A stretch of 53,113 nucleotides of DNA from Micavibrio sp. (GTDB lineage Bacteria > Pseudomonadota > Alphaproteobacteria > Micavibrionales > Micavibrionaceae): assembly GCA_019634145.1 (NCBI GenBank), contig JAHQVU010000033.1, positions 1-53,113 of the forward strand, in the 5' to 3' direction. Shown here one piece after another: positions 43,083-52,170 of the stretch (the first letter of the stretch is position 1; every line of letters begins with the position of its first letter). The position numbers and the translations under genes were made by a program. The notes below the pieces were generated by a model. It saw only the letters and a list, made by a program, of their open reading frames with translations, made no database searches and was not told the DNA's origin.

Positions 43083-44245
43083 TCTTTAACTCCATCCCAA
43101 GGTGAAAGTGCATAATCAATGTCCGGCAAGAACGACCAATCGCTTGCCGCGCCGGATGCCTCGCGCGAAGGTCCGATGCTCATTTTTTCCATCAATCGCT
43201 CAGTCAAAAGCGGCGCAAAGGTCAGCTTAGTCGGCCAGCAATAATGTGTTTTTCCTACGCTATGGATTGTCGGCGTATCGGGCATCCAGCCATCAATATC
43301 CGACTTTCCCTCCACGCGGTCAATTGGTAGCACTGCCCATTCTACTGCGCTCAAATCCAGTTTAGGCAGATATTTTGCAAAGCCCTTTTTCGCAGCAGCA
43401 TAAACCTCATTAGGATCAGAGTCTTTGTCGCGCTCGGCGACTCCCCCGCCCAAATACCACACCAACGACCCATCCGCCGCCTCATGCGTTGTGATCGTCG
43501 CCACAGGCTTATCCGAATTCCCCACCAAATGCGCATAAAGGGGGTAGGGGGCAGGCTTCATCATGCCCATAAGTAGCGGACGCTTTTGCGTTGCTAACCC
43601 GTCATCCTCACTGCGCGCGCTGGCCACTTCATGATTGCTCGCCGCCGCAGTAAATACAATTTCTTTCGCTTCAATTCCGTGACGTTCAAGAAAGCCAAAC
43701 GGATCATCCGGCGTATCAATCTTGCGGATGCACTCCTTATACGGCTCTGCCAAAGCGCGGATCACAGACGGCGCATCCAAAACAGGTTCATCCATAAACA
43801 CGACTGTGCCCTTAAAACCGCTATCCTTGATCTCCTCAGGCCAATCCGCTTGCTTTACTTCATGCACATTATTGCCCAAGGCCTGCTTGGTTACGAGCTT
43901 CACCAGCCCGCCCATAAGTCCGCCCAGAGAGCTTTTGGGGATCATCAGATATTGCGAATCCGCATTCACTCGCGCAGCCGATAAATCAACGTGGCCTTCG
44001 CCTTTAAGCGCGGAGCGCCAAAGATCAGGCATCGCGCTAATGCTCTCTGCCAGCTTATTAAGCTTCCCCGCAAACGCATATTTTAAGCCCGAATGAATAA
44101 TCCCCTGCGACGCCACGCTCTGACCGCCGCCAATTCCCTTGGATTCGAGCAACAGCGCATTATACCCTGCACGCTTCATACGGTTGAAAAGCCATAGTCC
44201 CGCAATGCCGCTTCCAAAAATTACAATGTCTGCTTTATGTGTCAT
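43070..44245 (-). CDS. FAD-dependent oxidoreductase (DAO-like)
   Basis: The 391-residue protein begins with ADIVIFGSGIAGLWLFNRMKRAGYNALLLE, a Rossmann dinucleotide-binding motif (GxGxxG and the terminal Glu), followed by GIGGGQSVASQGIIHSGLKYA, a DAO-type pattern. The C-terminal half has TIHSVGKTHYCWPTKLTFAPLL, a substrate-cap feature. There is no signal peptide or membrane segment. The start overlaps no upstream gene; 57 bases separate it from the GNAT gene. Its operon partner is the aldo/keto reductase. Family members oxidise amino acids, hydroxy acids or glycerol 3-phosphate; here the substrate is open. Confidence 0.82.
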   Translation of the reverse strand: MTHKADIVIFGSGIAGLWLFNRMKRAGYNALLLESKGIGGGQSVASQGIIHSGLKYAFAGKLNKLAESISAMPDLWRSALKGEGHVDLSAARVNADSQYLMIPKSSLGGLMGGLVKLVTKQALGNNVHEVKQADWPEEIKDSGFKGTVVFMDEPVLDAPSVIRALAEPYKECIRKIDTPDDPFGFLERHGIEAKEIVFTAAASNHEVASARSEDDGLATQKRPLLMGMMKPAPYPLYAHLVGNSDKPVATITTHEAADGSLVWYLGGGVAERDKDSDPNEVYAAAKKGFAKYLPKLDLSAVEWAVLPIDRVEGKSDIDGWMPDTPTIHSVGKTHYCWPTKLTFAPLLTERLMEKMSIGPSREASGAASDWSFLPDIDYALSPWDGVKEWTK

Positions 44246-44302
44246 AGCTTTAGTTTTTAAGGAAAGGGGTGCGCGAGAGCAAGGAGGTTTTTTCTAGAAA
44301 TG

Positions 44303-44764
44303 TCATAATGCACATTGCGCTTCCCACTGCATGTAATATCGAGCATCATCCTCGCTTTGTTTTTCGAAACCAATTCTCTCATAAAGCTTAAAAGCAGGAT
44401 TAACACGCAACACAACGAGCTTAATGGGAAGTTGCGCCTCCAAAGCAATGTTTTTAACGGCATCAAGGGCTTCTGATCCAATGCCTTGGCCATGATAGAT
44501 CGGTTCCAGATGGATTTGATCAAGAAAAATATGATCCTCTTGTTTTTCAAGGCGTATGAAACCGACTTTCACATGTCCTTTTCTGAAAATAAAAGAAGAT
44601 TCATGAGATAGAGTATTCCTCTTGTAAAAGGCCTCTAGTTCTTGATGGTCATGCCATGTTTGCTCGGCATAAGGCTTCATAAGTTTCCTGAATAGATCAT
44701 TAATATACGGGACTTCTTGAGGCTCGGCTGGTTTAGTCTGTACTTTTGCTAGGTTTAATTGCAT
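44303..44764 (-). CDS. GNAT-family N-acetyltransferase
   Basis: The 153-residue protein (ATG at 44764; the alternative ATG at 44773 would overlap the hydrolase more) has an acetyl-CoA loop YHGQGIGSEALDAVKN near residue 92 and a C-terminal NPAFKLYERIGFEKQSEDDARYYMQW. A GGGATGG ribosome site lies 5 bases upstream. The N-terminus lacks any other domain. Its end is 57 bases before the FAD gene and its start overlaps the alpha/beta hydrolase stop by 10 bases, so it belongs to the same transcript. The substrate is unknown. Confidence 0.82.
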   Translation of the reverse strand: MQLNLAKVQTKPAEPQEVPYINDLFRKLMKPYAEQTWHDHQELEAFYKRNTLSHESSFIFRKGHVKVGFIRLEKQEDHIFLDQIHLEPIYHGQGIGSEALDAVKNIALEAQLPIKLVVLRVNPAFKLYERIGFEKQSEDDARYYMQWEAQCAL

Positions 44765-45609
44765 GCAAGCCATCCCCGCACGGCCTCAATCTGCTCTGGT
44801 GCCATAAGAGACGGCACATGCCCGCAGCCCTTGAAAACCAGAAGATCATATTCCGGTCCGCGCTTTTTCATTTTCTTAAGGATTTTTTTGGTCAGCAGCA
44901 TCGACTTCTTCCCTTGAATAACCAGCGTAGGGCAATCAATAGCATCCCAGCATTCCCACATATCCAACGTGCCCAGCGGCGCGGTTTCAAAGATCCGTGC
45001 AATCTCCGGATCATACGCATAGGTGATGCGTCCATCGTCTGTCTCGCGCGCATTATGCTTCGCCATATGCGTCCACTGCTCATCCGTGACCGGCCCCCAT
45101 GTCAGGCCGCGCGTAGCCCGCATGCGTTTTTCCAGCTCATCAATACTCTCAAAATAATAGGGCTGCTTAATCACATTATAGATAAAATCAAGCGCCGCTT
45201 TCGGCACTTCCGGCCCTACATCATTCAGGATCAACCGTTTGATCGGCGTGTTCTCTTCCGCCGCAATGCACATCCCCAGCAAACCGCCCAGCGAGACACC
45301 GAGCCAGTCAACCTTTTTAAATCCAAAATGTGCGATCAAGCCTATAAGGTCGGCGATATATATATCGTAATTATAAAGCATAGGGTCGCTTAAGAAATCG
45401 CTGCGCCCCCGTCCGGGTAAATCCACCGCAATTACGCGATACCCCTGTTCCACCAAGGTTGGAGCAATATAGTCAAAATCATAACCGTTGCCTGTCAAAC
45501 CATGCACGCAAATGAGCGGAATGCCGCTCTCATCGCCCCATTCTCTATAATAAATTCGGTGAGTTTCACCGCCGTTTTCCGAAGTAATAAAGGCTTCATT
45601 AAAGTTCAT
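44755..45609 (-). CDS. Alpha/beta hydrolase with an unusual acid position
   Basis: The 284-residue protein has the oxyanion loop VHGLTGNG near residue 35, AVDLPGRGRSD, the nucleophile elbow GVSLGG (S106), LILNDVGPE, and a terminal GCGHVPSLM with His 264. In relatives the acid lies in a 'GxxSDLL' loop; here it reads IQGKKSMLL, Met 237 in place of Asp. D130 in LILNDVGPE is a possible replacement acid, as in some haloalkane-dehalogenase-type hydrolases. The substrate is unknown. It is the first gene of the minus-strand cluster with GNAT, FAD oxidoreductase and AKR. Confidence 0.85.
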   Translation of the reverse strand: MNFNEAFITSENGGETHRIYYREWGDESGIPLICVHGLTGNGYDFDYIAPTLVEQGYRVIAVDLPGRGRSDFLSDPMLYNYDIYIADLIGLIAHFGFKKVDWLGVSLGGLLGMCIAAEENTPIKRLILNDVGPEVPKAALDFIYNVIKQPYYFESIDELEKRMRATRGLTWGPVTDEQWTHMAKHNARETDDGRITYAYDPEIARIFETAPLGTLDMWECWDAIDCPTLVIQGKKSMLLTKKILKKMKKRGPEYDLLVFKGCGHVPSLMAPEQIEAVRGWLACN

Positions 45610-45716
45610 GATTAAATCTTAAATCCATTTAAAAGCCATGTCGAGCGCGTTTGACATTTGCAGATACATCTATTCATAGGCCCGCTACGTCACTTTTGGG
45701 AAACACGGGATTACTC

Positions 45717-48443
45717 TTAGCCCTGTTGAACCATAGCCCCGTGGCAGTGTTTGAACTTCTTGCCTGATCCGCAAGGGCACGCCGCATTGCGTTGCACCTT
45801 ACCCCAAGTCGAAGGATCGGCCTTATTAAATGGACGATCGGAGCGTGTGGGAAGAGGGCGGACATTATTTGCTTCCTTCTCCTGCCTCATTGCCGGATCA
45901 TTACGTGTTTCTTGAATTTCCTGCTCGCGTTCACGTTGCATTTCTTCCATACGGCGCGCGCCTTCATCCTCGCTGATATTGATTTCAACAAGACTTAATG
46001 TCTGCGTGATTGACTCCCGCATCGTATCGAGCATTAACTCAAAAGCAGCAAAGGCTTCGGCCTTGTATTCATTGAGAGGGTCTTTCTGGCCAAATGCACG
46101 CAGGTTAATGCCCTGACGCAAATGATCAAGGTTCAATAAATGCTCTTTCCAGTGCTGATCAAGTGTCTGAAGCACAACAGATTTCTCCACATTGCGCCAG
46201 ATTTGCGGTGAGGCACTTGCAACCTTCGCTGCGATTTTCTTGTCAGATTCATCTGTTATACGCTCGATCAATTCTTGATCGGCGATGCCTTCTTCTTTTG
46301 CCCATTCAGTTATAGGCAGATCAAGGCCAAGTAAGCGCTGGGTCTCGGTGTGTAGGCTTGCCGTATCCCACTGCTCGGCATAGCTTCCCGCCGGAATTGT
46401 TGATGCCACCGTGTCTTCAACAACCTGATGACGCATGTCGCGTGCAAGCTCTTCAACATCCGCTGCGCCCATAATCTCTTTACGTTGATCGTAGACGATT
46501 GTGCGCTGGTCATTCATAACGTTATCGAATTTCAGCAGGTTCTTACGAACATCGAAATGCATGCTTTCGACCTTCGCCTGCGCCCGCTCTAGCATTTTTG
46601 AAATCAGCGGATGCTCTAATGCTTCGCCTTCCTGTAAGCCAATCTTGGCATTGGTTAGTAATGCCTCTAAACGGTCACCCGCAAATATGCGCATCAGGTC
46701 ATCTTCAACCGAGAGGAAGAACATTGATGCACCCGGGTCACCCTGACGCCCTGATCGACCGCGCAGCTGGTTATCAATGCGGCGCGATTCGTGACGCTCT
46801 GTTCCGATAATGTAAAGCCCACCGGCGTCCATTACGGCCTTCTTATCTTGTGCATTCTTTTCTTTAAGCTTTGCAATGGCCTTCTCGTCCGGGCTTTCGC
46901 CTAATTCGTCGGCAATACTCATTTCGAGGTTACCACCAAGCTTAATGTCTGTACCGCGTCCTGCCATGTTCGTAGCAATAGTCACTGCGCCCGGACGACC
47001 CGCTTGTCCAACGATAAAGGCTTCACGCTCGTGATGACGGGCGTTCAAAACCTCATGCGGGATTTTTTCTTTCTTCAATCGCTTAGACAGTGTTTCAGAT
47101 TTTTCAATCGAGACAGTACCAACCAGTACAGGCTGTTTACGCGCATGACATTCGGCAATCAAATCAACGATCGCATCTTCTTTTTCCGCGAGCGACTTAT
47201 AAATTTTATCTTGATGATCAAGACGTGCAATTGGCACATGGGTTGGGATTGAAATAACACCGAGGCTATAAATCTCGGCAAATTCGGCAGCTTCAGTCAA
47301 ACCCGTCCCTGTCATACCCGCCAATTTCGGATACATACGGAAATAGTTCTGAAATGTAATTGAGGCCAGCGTCTGGTTCTCGTTTTGAATTTTAACGCCT
47401 TCTTTGGCTTCAATCGCTTGGTGAAGACCTTCAGACAGGCGGCGCCCATCCATCATGCGGCCGGTAAATTCATCAATTAGAATAACCTTGTCATCCTTGA
47501 CGATATAATCTTTTTCAGCTGTGAACAGCTTGTGTGCACGAAGAGCCTGATTAACATGGTGCACCAGCGCCACATTCTGTAGGTCATACATGTTGTCGCC
47601 GGCTTCCAGCAATCCATGCTCACCTAACAGCTGTTCTACATGCTCCATACCCTCATCACTTAAGGCGATGGATTTGTGTTTCTCATCCATCTCGAAATCT
47701 TCATTGATCAAGGAAGGGATGATTTTGTTTACGGTAATATACAGGTCAGCAGCCGATTCCGAGGGGCCTGAAATAATCAATGGCGTTCTCGCCTCATCGA
47801 TTAGAATCGAATCGACCTCATCGACGATGGCAAAGTTAAAGTCGCGCTGAACCATTTGCTCGAGGCTAAAGCGCATATTGTCGCGCAAATAATCAAAGCC
47901 GAACTCGTTATTCGTTCCATAGGTGATATCACAGGCATAGGCTGCACGGCGCTCGTCCGGCGGTACACTGTTGACGACACACCCTACTGTTAAGCCTAGC
48001 CAACGGTAAAGCTCGCCCATCCATTCCGCATCACGCTCGGCCAAGTAGTCGTTAACAGTTACCACATGCACACCTTTGCCGCTCAAAGCGTTTAGGTATA
48101 CTGGCATGGTCGAGGTCAGGGTTTTACCTTCACCTGTTTTCATTTCGGCAATCTTACCCTCATGAATAACCATGCCGCCGATCAGCTGTACGTCATAAGG
48201 ACGCGTACCCATTACGCGGTCAGCCGCTTCTCGGACGACAGCGAATGCTTCGTACTTAATGTCCTCTAGGCTTTCTCCACCTTCGAGTCGTTCTCTGAAA
48301 ATACGTGTTTGATCTTTGAGCTCGTCATCGCTCATTGCCTTATATTTGTCGGCAAGCGCATTAATAGGCGCAATTTGGCGCTCATAGCTCTTGAGTGCGC
48401 GATCGTTGGATGAACCAAAAATTTTTGTAATTAACCCCAGCAA
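45717..48443 (-). CDS. secA: Protein translocase ATPase SecA
   Basis: SecA is the motor that drives preproteins through SecYEG. The 908 residues match SecA. Motifs are [14 protein letters not shown] (Walker A, near residue 105), [25 protein letters not shown] (DEAD-type Walker B), [26 protein letters not shown] (near 490) and [10 protein letters not shown]. The C-terminal linker is Glu/Arg-rich and ends in a SEC-C zinc motif [14 protein letters not shown], which binds SecB in proteobacteria. Its promoter lies in the 175-base region shared with the divergent PPIase gene. Confidence 0.98.
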   Translation of the reverse strand: MLGLITKIFGSSNDRALKSYERQIAPINALADKYKAMSDDELKDQTRIFRERLEGGESLEDIKYEAFAVVREAADRVMGTRPYDVQLIGGMVIHEGKIAEMKTGEGKTLTSTMPVYLNALSGKGVHVVTVNDYLAERDAEWMGELYRWLGLTVGCVVNSVPPDERRAAYACDITYGTNNEFGFDYLRDNMRFSLEQMVQRDFNFAIVDEVDSILIDEARTPLIISGPSESAADLYITVNKIIPSLINEDFEMDEKHKSIALSDEGMEHVEQLLGEHGLLEAGDNMYDLQNVALVHHVNQALRAHKLFTAEKDYIVKDDKVILIDEFTGRMMDGRRLSEGLHQAIEAKEGVKIQNENQTLASITFQNYFRMYPKLAGMTGTGLTEAAEFAEIYSLGVISIPTHVPIARLDHQDKIYKSLAEKEDAIVDLIAECHARKQPVLVGTVSIEKSETLSKRLKKEKIPHEVLNARHHEREAFIVGQAGRPGAVTIATNMAGRGTDIKLGGNLEMSIADELGESPDEKAIAKLKEKNAQDKKAVMDAGGLYIIGTERHESRRIDNQLRGRSGRQGDPGASMFFLSVEDDLMRIFAGDRLEALLTNAKIGLQEGEALEHPLISKMLERAQAKVESMHFDVRKNLLKFDNVMNDQRTIVYDQRKEIMGAADVEELARDMRHQVVEDTVASTIPAGSYAEQWDTASLHTETQRLLGLDLPITEWAKEEGIADQELIERITDESDKKIAAKVASASPQIWRNVEKSVVLQTLDQHWKEHLLNLDHLRQGINLRAFGQKDPLNEYKAEAFAAFELMLDTMRESITQTLSLVEINISEDEGARRMEEMQREREQEIQETRNDPAMRQEKEANNVRPLPTRSDRPFNKADPSTWGKVQRNAACPCGSGKKFKHCHGAMVQQG

Positions 48444-48618
48444 AGGACTTCTCCATATGTCATATTTGTCTCTGATATAAGCCTCTAAAAGCCTAGCGTC
48501 AATGATTGTTCATATTTGTGGGCAAGGTTGTTCTTGAAAACTGCGCTATTGAAAAGGAATTTAGCATTCGCTACTGTCGGGATATTCATTCGAATCATTA
48601 CAAAAGGACTTGTATAAT

Positions 48619-49689
48619 ATGTCTGATATTTTTACTAAAAATACTTCACAGCGTGGAAATGCGGCTATTGTAGCGCTTTTTGGCCTTGTGATCCTCGCTA
48701 TTGGTGCGGGTGTTTACATCAATAAAGATTCTATTTTCAAAGATGATGCTTCTGAGGCTTTGGCTGAGGAAACAGCAGACGTTGCAGAAACCTCACCAGC
48801 CAAACCAGTAGAGAAAATTGCAGAATCAGATCCAGTCGCACAAGCTGAGCCCGCTTCCGGCGAGGCTAATAGTGAGATAGAAAAATCAGAAGCTGCTGAG
48901 TTCAAAATCGAGGAAGGCAACCCGACTGTTGCTAAGGTCGGCAGTGAAGAGATTAAGCGTTCCGATGTGCTAGCTTTTATTCAAAACTTACCACCGAATA
49001 TGCAGAAACTTCCAGCAAACCAGCTTTTCCCGTTGGCGACTGTTCAGGTTGTAAATGCAAAAGTGATTGGTGAGAAGGCTGGAAAAGCCAAGCTTGATAA
49101 TGACCCTGTTGTTAAAGAGCAATTGAGCGCTGTTAAAGACCAGATCGTTCGTAACGTATTTTTGCAAAAACAAGTTGCATCAAAGCTTTCTGAAGAGCGT
49201 TTGAAATCGGCATATGAAGATTACAAGAAAAGCTTCCCTGAAATTCAGGAAGTGAAAGCCCGCCACATTCTGGTTAAGGAAGAGTCCGAAGCTAAGGATA
49301 TCCTGAAAAAGCTGAAAGATGGCGGCGACTTTGCCGCTCTTGCCAAGGAGCATTCTCTTGATGGGACAAAGGAAAATGGCGGTGAGCTTTCATATGTAGC
49401 GAAGCAGGAAGTTGTTCCTGAATTTGCTGATGCGGCTTTTGCCATGGAAAAAGGCGAAATGACCAAGAAGCCTGTGAAAACAGACTTTGGCTATCACATC
49501 ATCGAAGTTCAGGACAAGCGCCAACGCCCTGTACCGACTTATGAAGAATCTAAGCCTTTCTTGGAATCACAACTTCGCAATGTTGTTTTGGAAGAAATGT
49601 TAGGCGAGTGGCGTAAAGCGGCTAATGTTGAAGTCTATGACATCAATGGCAAGCCTTTCGCCGGCAATGAAGCTGTTAAAACCAACTAA
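48619..49689 (+). CDS. Membrane-anchored peptidylprolyl isomerase (parvulin, PpiD/SurA-like)
   Basis: The 356-residue protein (ATG 48619; ribosome site AAAAGGA at 48602-48608) has an N-terminal anchor (AAIVALFGLVILAIGAGVYI, about residues 15-34). An acidic/Ala-rich linker follows, then a SurA-N-like segment (VLAFIQNLPPNMQKLPANQLF). The parvulin domain reads VKARHILVKEESEAKDILKKL and DFGYHIIEVQDKRQ (about 215-305), with HSLDGTKENGGELSY between. It should assist folding of exported proteins near SecA's product stream. It diverges from secA and has a good terminator. Confidence 0.92.
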   Translation: MSDIFTKNTSQRGNAAIVALFGLVILAIGAGVYINKDSIFKDDASEALAEETADVAETSPAKPVEKIAESDPVAQAEPASGEANSEIEKSEAAEFKIEEGNPTVAKVGSEEIKRSDVLAFIQNLPPNMQKLPANQLFPLATVQVVNAKVIGEKAGKAKLDNDPVVKEQLSAVKDQIVRNVFLQKQVASKLSEERLKSAYEDYKKSFPEIQEVKARHILVKEESEAKDILKKLKDGGDFAALAKEHSLDGTKENGGELSYVAKQEVVPEFADAAFAMEKGEMTKKPVKTDFGYHIIEVQDKRQRPVPTYEESKPFLESQLRNVVLEEMLGEWRKAANVEVYDINGKPFAGNEAVKTN

Positions 49690-49707
49690 GTTGAATATAT
49701 GATTTCT

Positions 49708-49741
49708 AAAAGGCCGCTGGGATCATAGGCGGCCTTTTTTT
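49708..49741 (+). terminator. Terminator after the PPIase gene
   Basis: aaaaggccgc (49708-49717) pairs with gcggcctttt (49729-49738) around an 11-base loop, and a T-run follows. It separates the PPIase gene from mutT. Confidence 0.9.
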
Positions 49742-49756
49742 ATTGGAGTTTGATGA

Positions 49757-50206
49757 ATGAATAAATGTGAAAAAGCATTGGCCGCGCCACCACCATCCGA
49801 ACCTGATTTGCCGATTGTACTTGTGGCCGCCGCAGCTCTCGTGAATAAGAAGGGGGAGGTCTTTATCGCTCAGCGTCCCGAAGGTAAATCAATGGCTGGT
49901 CTTTGGGAGTTTCCGGGCGGAAAGGTGGAAGAGGGCGAAACCCCCGAATTTGCCCTGATGCGAGAGCTCCGCGAGGAGCTAGGCATCGAGACGCGCCCAT
50001 GTTGCTTTCATCCCATTGCCTTTGCCTCCCATGCTTACGAGAGTTTCCATCTCCTCATGCCGCTTTTCGTTTGCCGCGTTTGGCACGGTGAGCCGCATCT
50101 GGCCGAACATCAAAACAGCGCATGGGTGCGCCCGCAAGATATGATGGATTATCCCATGCCTGCAGCTGATATTCCTTTAGTGACAGCACTACGTGATTTG
50201 CTTTAA
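49757..50206 (+). CDS. mutT: MutT-type Nudix hydrolase (8-oxo-dGTP diphosphatase)
   Basis: This enzyme clears oxidised purine nucleotides. The 149-residue protein has the Nudix box G-x5-E-x7-REUxEE, read as [23 protein letters not shown] near residue 56, preceded by GLWEFPGG. Residues [20 protein letters not shown] match MutT rather than other Nudix enzymes. A GGAG site lies 8 bases upstream of the ATG. It is downstream of the PPIase gene with a terminator between, so it likely has its own promoter. The methyltransferase gene begins 94 bases after it. Confidence 0.93.
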   Translation: MNKCEKALAAPPPSEPDLPIVLVAAAALVNKKGEVFIAQRPEGKSMAGLWEFPGGKVEEGETPEFALMRELREELGIETRPCCFHPIAFASHAYESFHLLMPLFVCRVWHGEPHLAEHQNSAWVRPQDMMDYPMPAADIPLVTALRDLL

Positions 50207-50215
50207 GCGGATAGT

Positions 50216-50290
50216 GATTTTTGAAAATCAATTTCAAAAATTGTAACGAGCAAGTGCGAGGCGCGTAGCGAAACACACAAAATGTGTTAT
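50216..50290. repeat. AT-rich hairpins between mutT and the methyltransferase gene
   Basis: tttttgaaa (50218-50226) and tttcaaaaa (50232-50240) form a 9-bp stem. Further along, aacaca/tgtgtt (about 50273-50289) forms another hairpin. Between them lies a purine-rich stretch acgagcaagtgcgaggcgcg. This may be the mutT terminator or a copy of a repeat; only one copy is seen here. Confidence 0.45.
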
Positions 50291-50300
50291 ATATGAAGCC

Positions 50301-51053
50301 ATGCAAAGCGATATCTACGATCTAAAAGCTTTTTATACCTCGAAAGTCGGGCGCGTAGTCCGGCGTGTGATGCAGGAGCGCATCCGCCGCTTTTGGCCGG
50401 ATATGAAAGGATATCGCTTATTAGGTGGGGGCTATGCAGTGCCGTACTTGCGCAGCTATAAAGCCGAATCCGAACGTACGCTTGTCATGATGACGCCAGA
50501 TCAGGGGTGTACGCATTGGCCGCATGATGAAAAGAACTGCGTTTTTCTATCCAATAGCGCCCAACTGCCCATTGAGACAAACTCTGTCGACCGCGTAATT
50601 CTTATGCATGATCTGGAATATTCGTCCACACCGGCTAATGATCTGGATGAGATATGGCGCGTGCTTAAATCCAATGGACGCGCACTTATCATCGTGCCCA
50701 ATCGCACAGGCTTTTGGTCGCACGCAGATTGGACGCCCTTTGGTCATGGCACGCCGTTTTCAATGACCCAAATTTGCCGCGCTCTACAAAAGCATCGTTT
50801 TGTAGTTGAGCGCAGCGAGGAGGCGCTATTCTTGCCTCCCATTAAGTTTACACCAATCCTTAAATCTGCCGGTATTTTCGAACGTTTAGGGCCAAAAATT
50901 GCGCCCTTTACTGCAGGCGTACATATGGTCGAAGTCGCCAAGCAGCTTTATGCGAAAATAGAACCTGAGCGCGGTTCACCCGTTGCGGCTAAAGCACCGA
51001 AGTTCTTCGCACCAAAGCCTGCCGCCGCCCGTAATGCGCGGCTGAAAGATTAA
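50301..51053 (+). CDS. Class I SAM-dependent methyltransferase-like protein
   Basis: The 250-residue protein has YRLLGGGYAVPYLR in place of the usual GxGxG Rossmann loop, then LPIETNSVDRVILMHDLEYSSTPANDLDEIWRVLKSNGRALIIVPN. The last block is the motif IV-VI pattern of methyltransferase_11. The SAM-binding acid normally after strand beta2 is not obvious. A C-terminal tail (GSPVAAKAPKFFAPKPAAARNA) is basic and low-complexity. In alphaproteobacteria such genes often neighbour gloB, which is not seen here. Its stop shares TTAA with metA (51050-51053). Confidence 0.8.
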   Translation: MQSDIYDLKAFYTSKVGRVVRRVMQERIRRFWPDMKGYRLLGGGYAVPYLRSYKAESERTLVMMTPDQGCTHWPHDEKNCVFLSNSAQLPIETNSVDRVILMHDLEYSSTPANDLDEIWRVLKSNGRALIIVPNRTGFWSHADWTPFGHGTPFSMTQICRALQKHRFVVERSEEALFLPPIKFTPILKSAGIFERLGPKIAPFTAGVHMVEVAKQLYAKIEPERGSPVAAKAPKFFAPKPAAARNARLKD

Positions 51054-52105
51054 ATCCCCTCCAGCGGATTTTCAGGATCAACCCCATCCATAAATGGTTT
51101 TTTGCGATCTACGTGGGTAAGCTGATAAGTAAGGCCGATCCAGTTGCCGACAATCCCGCGCGCTGTATCGCGCCAGCTATTATCAACAATCTCACGCACA
51201 TCATTATCACTCAGGCTCCAGCCCTGACCATCGGCTAGCATTTTGGTCTGGGCCTGCAGACGCTCTTTTATCTCAGCAGTAAAATGATTTTCTGGAAAGG
51301 GCGGCGCCGCACCTTTTTGTCCGCCCTCGATCCATTCCATTAAATCGCGCTTATATTCCTTATACAGGCTGATCGTGTCATATTCCGGATGCCCCTGAAA
51401 ACACACCGTGCGAAACCCGTCAGGGCTAACCGCCAGGTGCACGCCTGCCGTCTCGCAGCACGCCAGTACCTGCATATCAGCGTCCTTGAATTGATCCATC
51501 GAAATTGTATTCCACCGTGAATGCGGCACATCAAATACATTATTCACATTGCGCACCAGCGGATGCTTACGATCCAGCACGCGGTGGCGATAGACACCCC
51601 ACAATTTCTTCTCAAGCTTCTCGCGCTTTTGCCCGAATTTAAATTCCATCATCGCATGGGTCGCCAAACACGAACACAGTGTAGAGGTTACATTCTCGTG
51701 CGCCCACTTCATCACTTCCTGAAGTGGTTCCCAGAAGCTCGCATTCGATAGCTCGGGATCTTGGATATTCGCTCCCGTAATGATCAGCCCATCTAAGCCG
51801 TGTTCTTTAATCTGCTCAAATGTCTCGTAATATCGATCAATATGCGCCTGTATGTCTTTTCCACGGCTAATTTCAGGCAAGGTAAAGGGGTGCACATAGA
51901 ACTGCGCGATGCGGTTACTCTCGCCCACTAAACGAAAAAACTGGCGCTCGGTTGCCTCAAGTGCGGCATCTGGCATCATATTGAGCAGGCCAATATGCAT
52001 CTCGCGGATTTCCTGAGACATCGCGCGCGCCGATGAAAGCACGATCCGCCCTTCATCACGAAGGCGTTGAAAACTGGGTAAGTCACTATGGGCGATTAAA
52101 GGCAT
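51050..52105 (-). CDS. metAS: Homoserine O-succinyltransferase (MetAS/MetA type)
   Basis: This enzyme activates homoserine for methionine synthesis. I chose the ATG at 52105 (MPLIAHSDLPSFQRLRDEG), a family-like start with a GCGGAA site; an upstream ATG at 52153 (no ribosome site) would add 16 residues. The 351-residue protein has the GLLNMMPDAALEATERQF signature, ITGANIQDPEL, the nucleophile region STLCSCLATHAMMEF (one of two Cys) and the catalytic His/Glu in CFQGHPEYDTISL. It is convergent with the methyltransferase gene and divergent from tyrC across 65 bases. No SAM-II riboswitch is seen in the short leader. Confidence 0.93.
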   Translation of the reverse strand: MPLIAHSDLPSFQRLRDEGRIVLSSARAMSQEIREMHIGLLNMMPDAALEATERQFFRLVGESNRIAQFYVHPFTLPEISRGKDIQAHIDRYYETFEQIKEHGLDGLIITGANIQDPELSNASFWEPLQEVMKWAHENVTSTLCSCLATHAMMEFKFGQKREKLEKKLWGVYRHRVLDRKHPLVRNVNNVFDVPHSRWNTISMDQFKDADMQVLACCETAGVHLAVSPDGFRTVCFQGHPEYDTISLYKEYKRDLMEWIEGGQKGAAPPFPENHFTAEIKERLQAQTKMLADGQGWSLSDNDVREIVDNSWRDTARGIVGNWIGLTYQLTHVDRKKPFMDGVDPENPLEGI

Positions 52106-52170
52106 TGATTCCGCTCGAATTTTGCTTAAAGTCTTTGCACGAGTGGGCAGCATAACAAGAAAAGAAGTAA

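Noticed and set aside
48613-48618. TATAAT directly before the PPIase ATG
   Set aside because: A proper ribosome site AAAAGGA lies upstream of it with suitable spacing, so it is more likely chance or spacer sequence than a leaderless promoter.
52106-52170. SAM-II riboswitch before metAS
   Set aside because: The 65-base divergent gap is short and no SAM-II-like pseudoknot sequence was seen; the gap also serves tyrC.
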